Below, piece by piece: positions 6,639 to 6,741 of a stretch of 6,741 bases of DNA. The notes under the pieces are model-generated. The model was not told the origin of the DNA. It ran no database searches and was given only the letters and a program-made list of their open reading frames with translations. Each line of letters opens with the position of its first letter. The first letter of the stretch is position 1. Origin of the DNA: Bacteroidetes bacterium SW_11_45_7. GTDB lineage: Bacteria; Bacteroidota; Bacteroidia; Chitinophagales; SW-11-45-7. The DNA is taken from contig PXTV01000241.1 of NCBI GenBank assembly GCA_003022985.1, positions 1 to 6,741 on the forward strand, given 5' to 3'. The position numbers and the translations under genes were made by a program.

Positions 6639-6741
6639 TTACCGATGGAACCCGATTTGAAGGCCGACAATCACCCGTGGTAATTCTGCAAAATCACGGG
6701 ATTCCGTATAGGTATTGTTCTTGAACAAATCCGAAAAGCGA
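6639..6741 (-). CDS. C-terminal end of an outer-membrane beta-barrel protein, possibly a TonB-dependent receptor (partial)
   Basis: On the minus strand, the frame from 6740 down to a TAA at 6641-6639 is open for 33 codons and ends in ELPRVIVGLQIGFHR. A Pro-Arg followed by alternating hydrophobic residues, Gly-Leu and a terminal Phe is typical of the last membrane strand of Bacteroidota TonB-dependent receptors and related barrels, where the near-terminal aromatic residue is recognised by the BAM assembly machinery. Two extra residues (His-Arg) after the Phe are slightly unusual. Most of the gene lies beyond the right edge, so the family, its plug domain and any ligand are unknown. The 6494-6638 spacer below it has a weak GTTCAA/TTGAAC stem (6587-6592 with 6602-6607) that might help end its transcript. 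Confidence 0.55.
   Translation of the reverse strand, partial: RFSDLFKNNTYTESRDFAELPRVIVGLQIGFHR

Noticed and set aside
6493..6660. Plus-strand frame with an ATG at 6493 encoding about 55 residues.
   Set aside because: It is antisense to the barrel-gene end, has no recognisable motif or promoter, and its composition is not protein-like enough to support a gene.
6674..6700. Inverted repeat CCCGTG/CACGGG.
   Set aside because: It lies inside the coding frame of the partial barrel gene and is only 6 bp long, so coding constraint and chance explain it.

Overview
The window looks like chromosomal DNA of a member of the Bacteroidota (the old Bacteroidetes). The two large outer genes encode exported proteins that end in a type IX secretion (T9SS, Por-type) C-terminal sorting domain, a system confined to that phylum. 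Start codons lack Shine-Dalgarno sequences and sit in AT-rich leaders, and candidate promoters resemble the phylum's TTG / TAnnTTTG type rather than the E. coli sigma-70 type. I cannot place it below phylum from the sequence alone.

Layout, left to right. (1) 1-115: the last codons of a transposase (ISL3/ISAon1-like) and a possible terminal repeat, so an insertion sequence abuts the left edge. (2) 315-2000, plus strand: a 561-residue secreted T9SS cargo of an uncharacterised Bacteroidota family. (3) 2001-2126: a short convergent spacer rich in small inverted repeats. (4) 4391-2127, minus strand: a two-gene unit, an NAD-dependent nucleotide-sugar epimerase (CDP-paratose/tyvelose 2-epimerase-like) followed 54 nt later by a GT4-like glycosyltransferase. 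(5) 4392-4745: a 354-bp spacer with a candidate epimerase promoter and a hairpin after the next gene. (6) 6440-4746, minus strand: a second secreted T9SS cargo, 564 residues, with a propeller-like middle, a CARDB-like domain and the sorting domain. (7) 6639-6741, minus strand: the last 33 codons of a gene entering from the right edge, with an ending typical of an outer-membrane beta-barrel or TonB-dependent receptor.

How they fit together: the epimerase and glycosyltransferase plausibly make and transfer an unusual sugar for a surface polysaccharide or glycoprotein. They lie between genes for T9SS cargo, a class of proteins that in some Bacteroidota are attached to a surface lipopolysaccharide. 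A functional link is possible but is inference only; simple proximity is the null explanation. I found no CRISPR array, tRNA, rRNA or convincing new system. The points most worth a second look are a Phe at the usual catalytic Tyr of the epimerase, the missing EX7E motif in the glycosyltransferase, and competing hairpins in the spacers.
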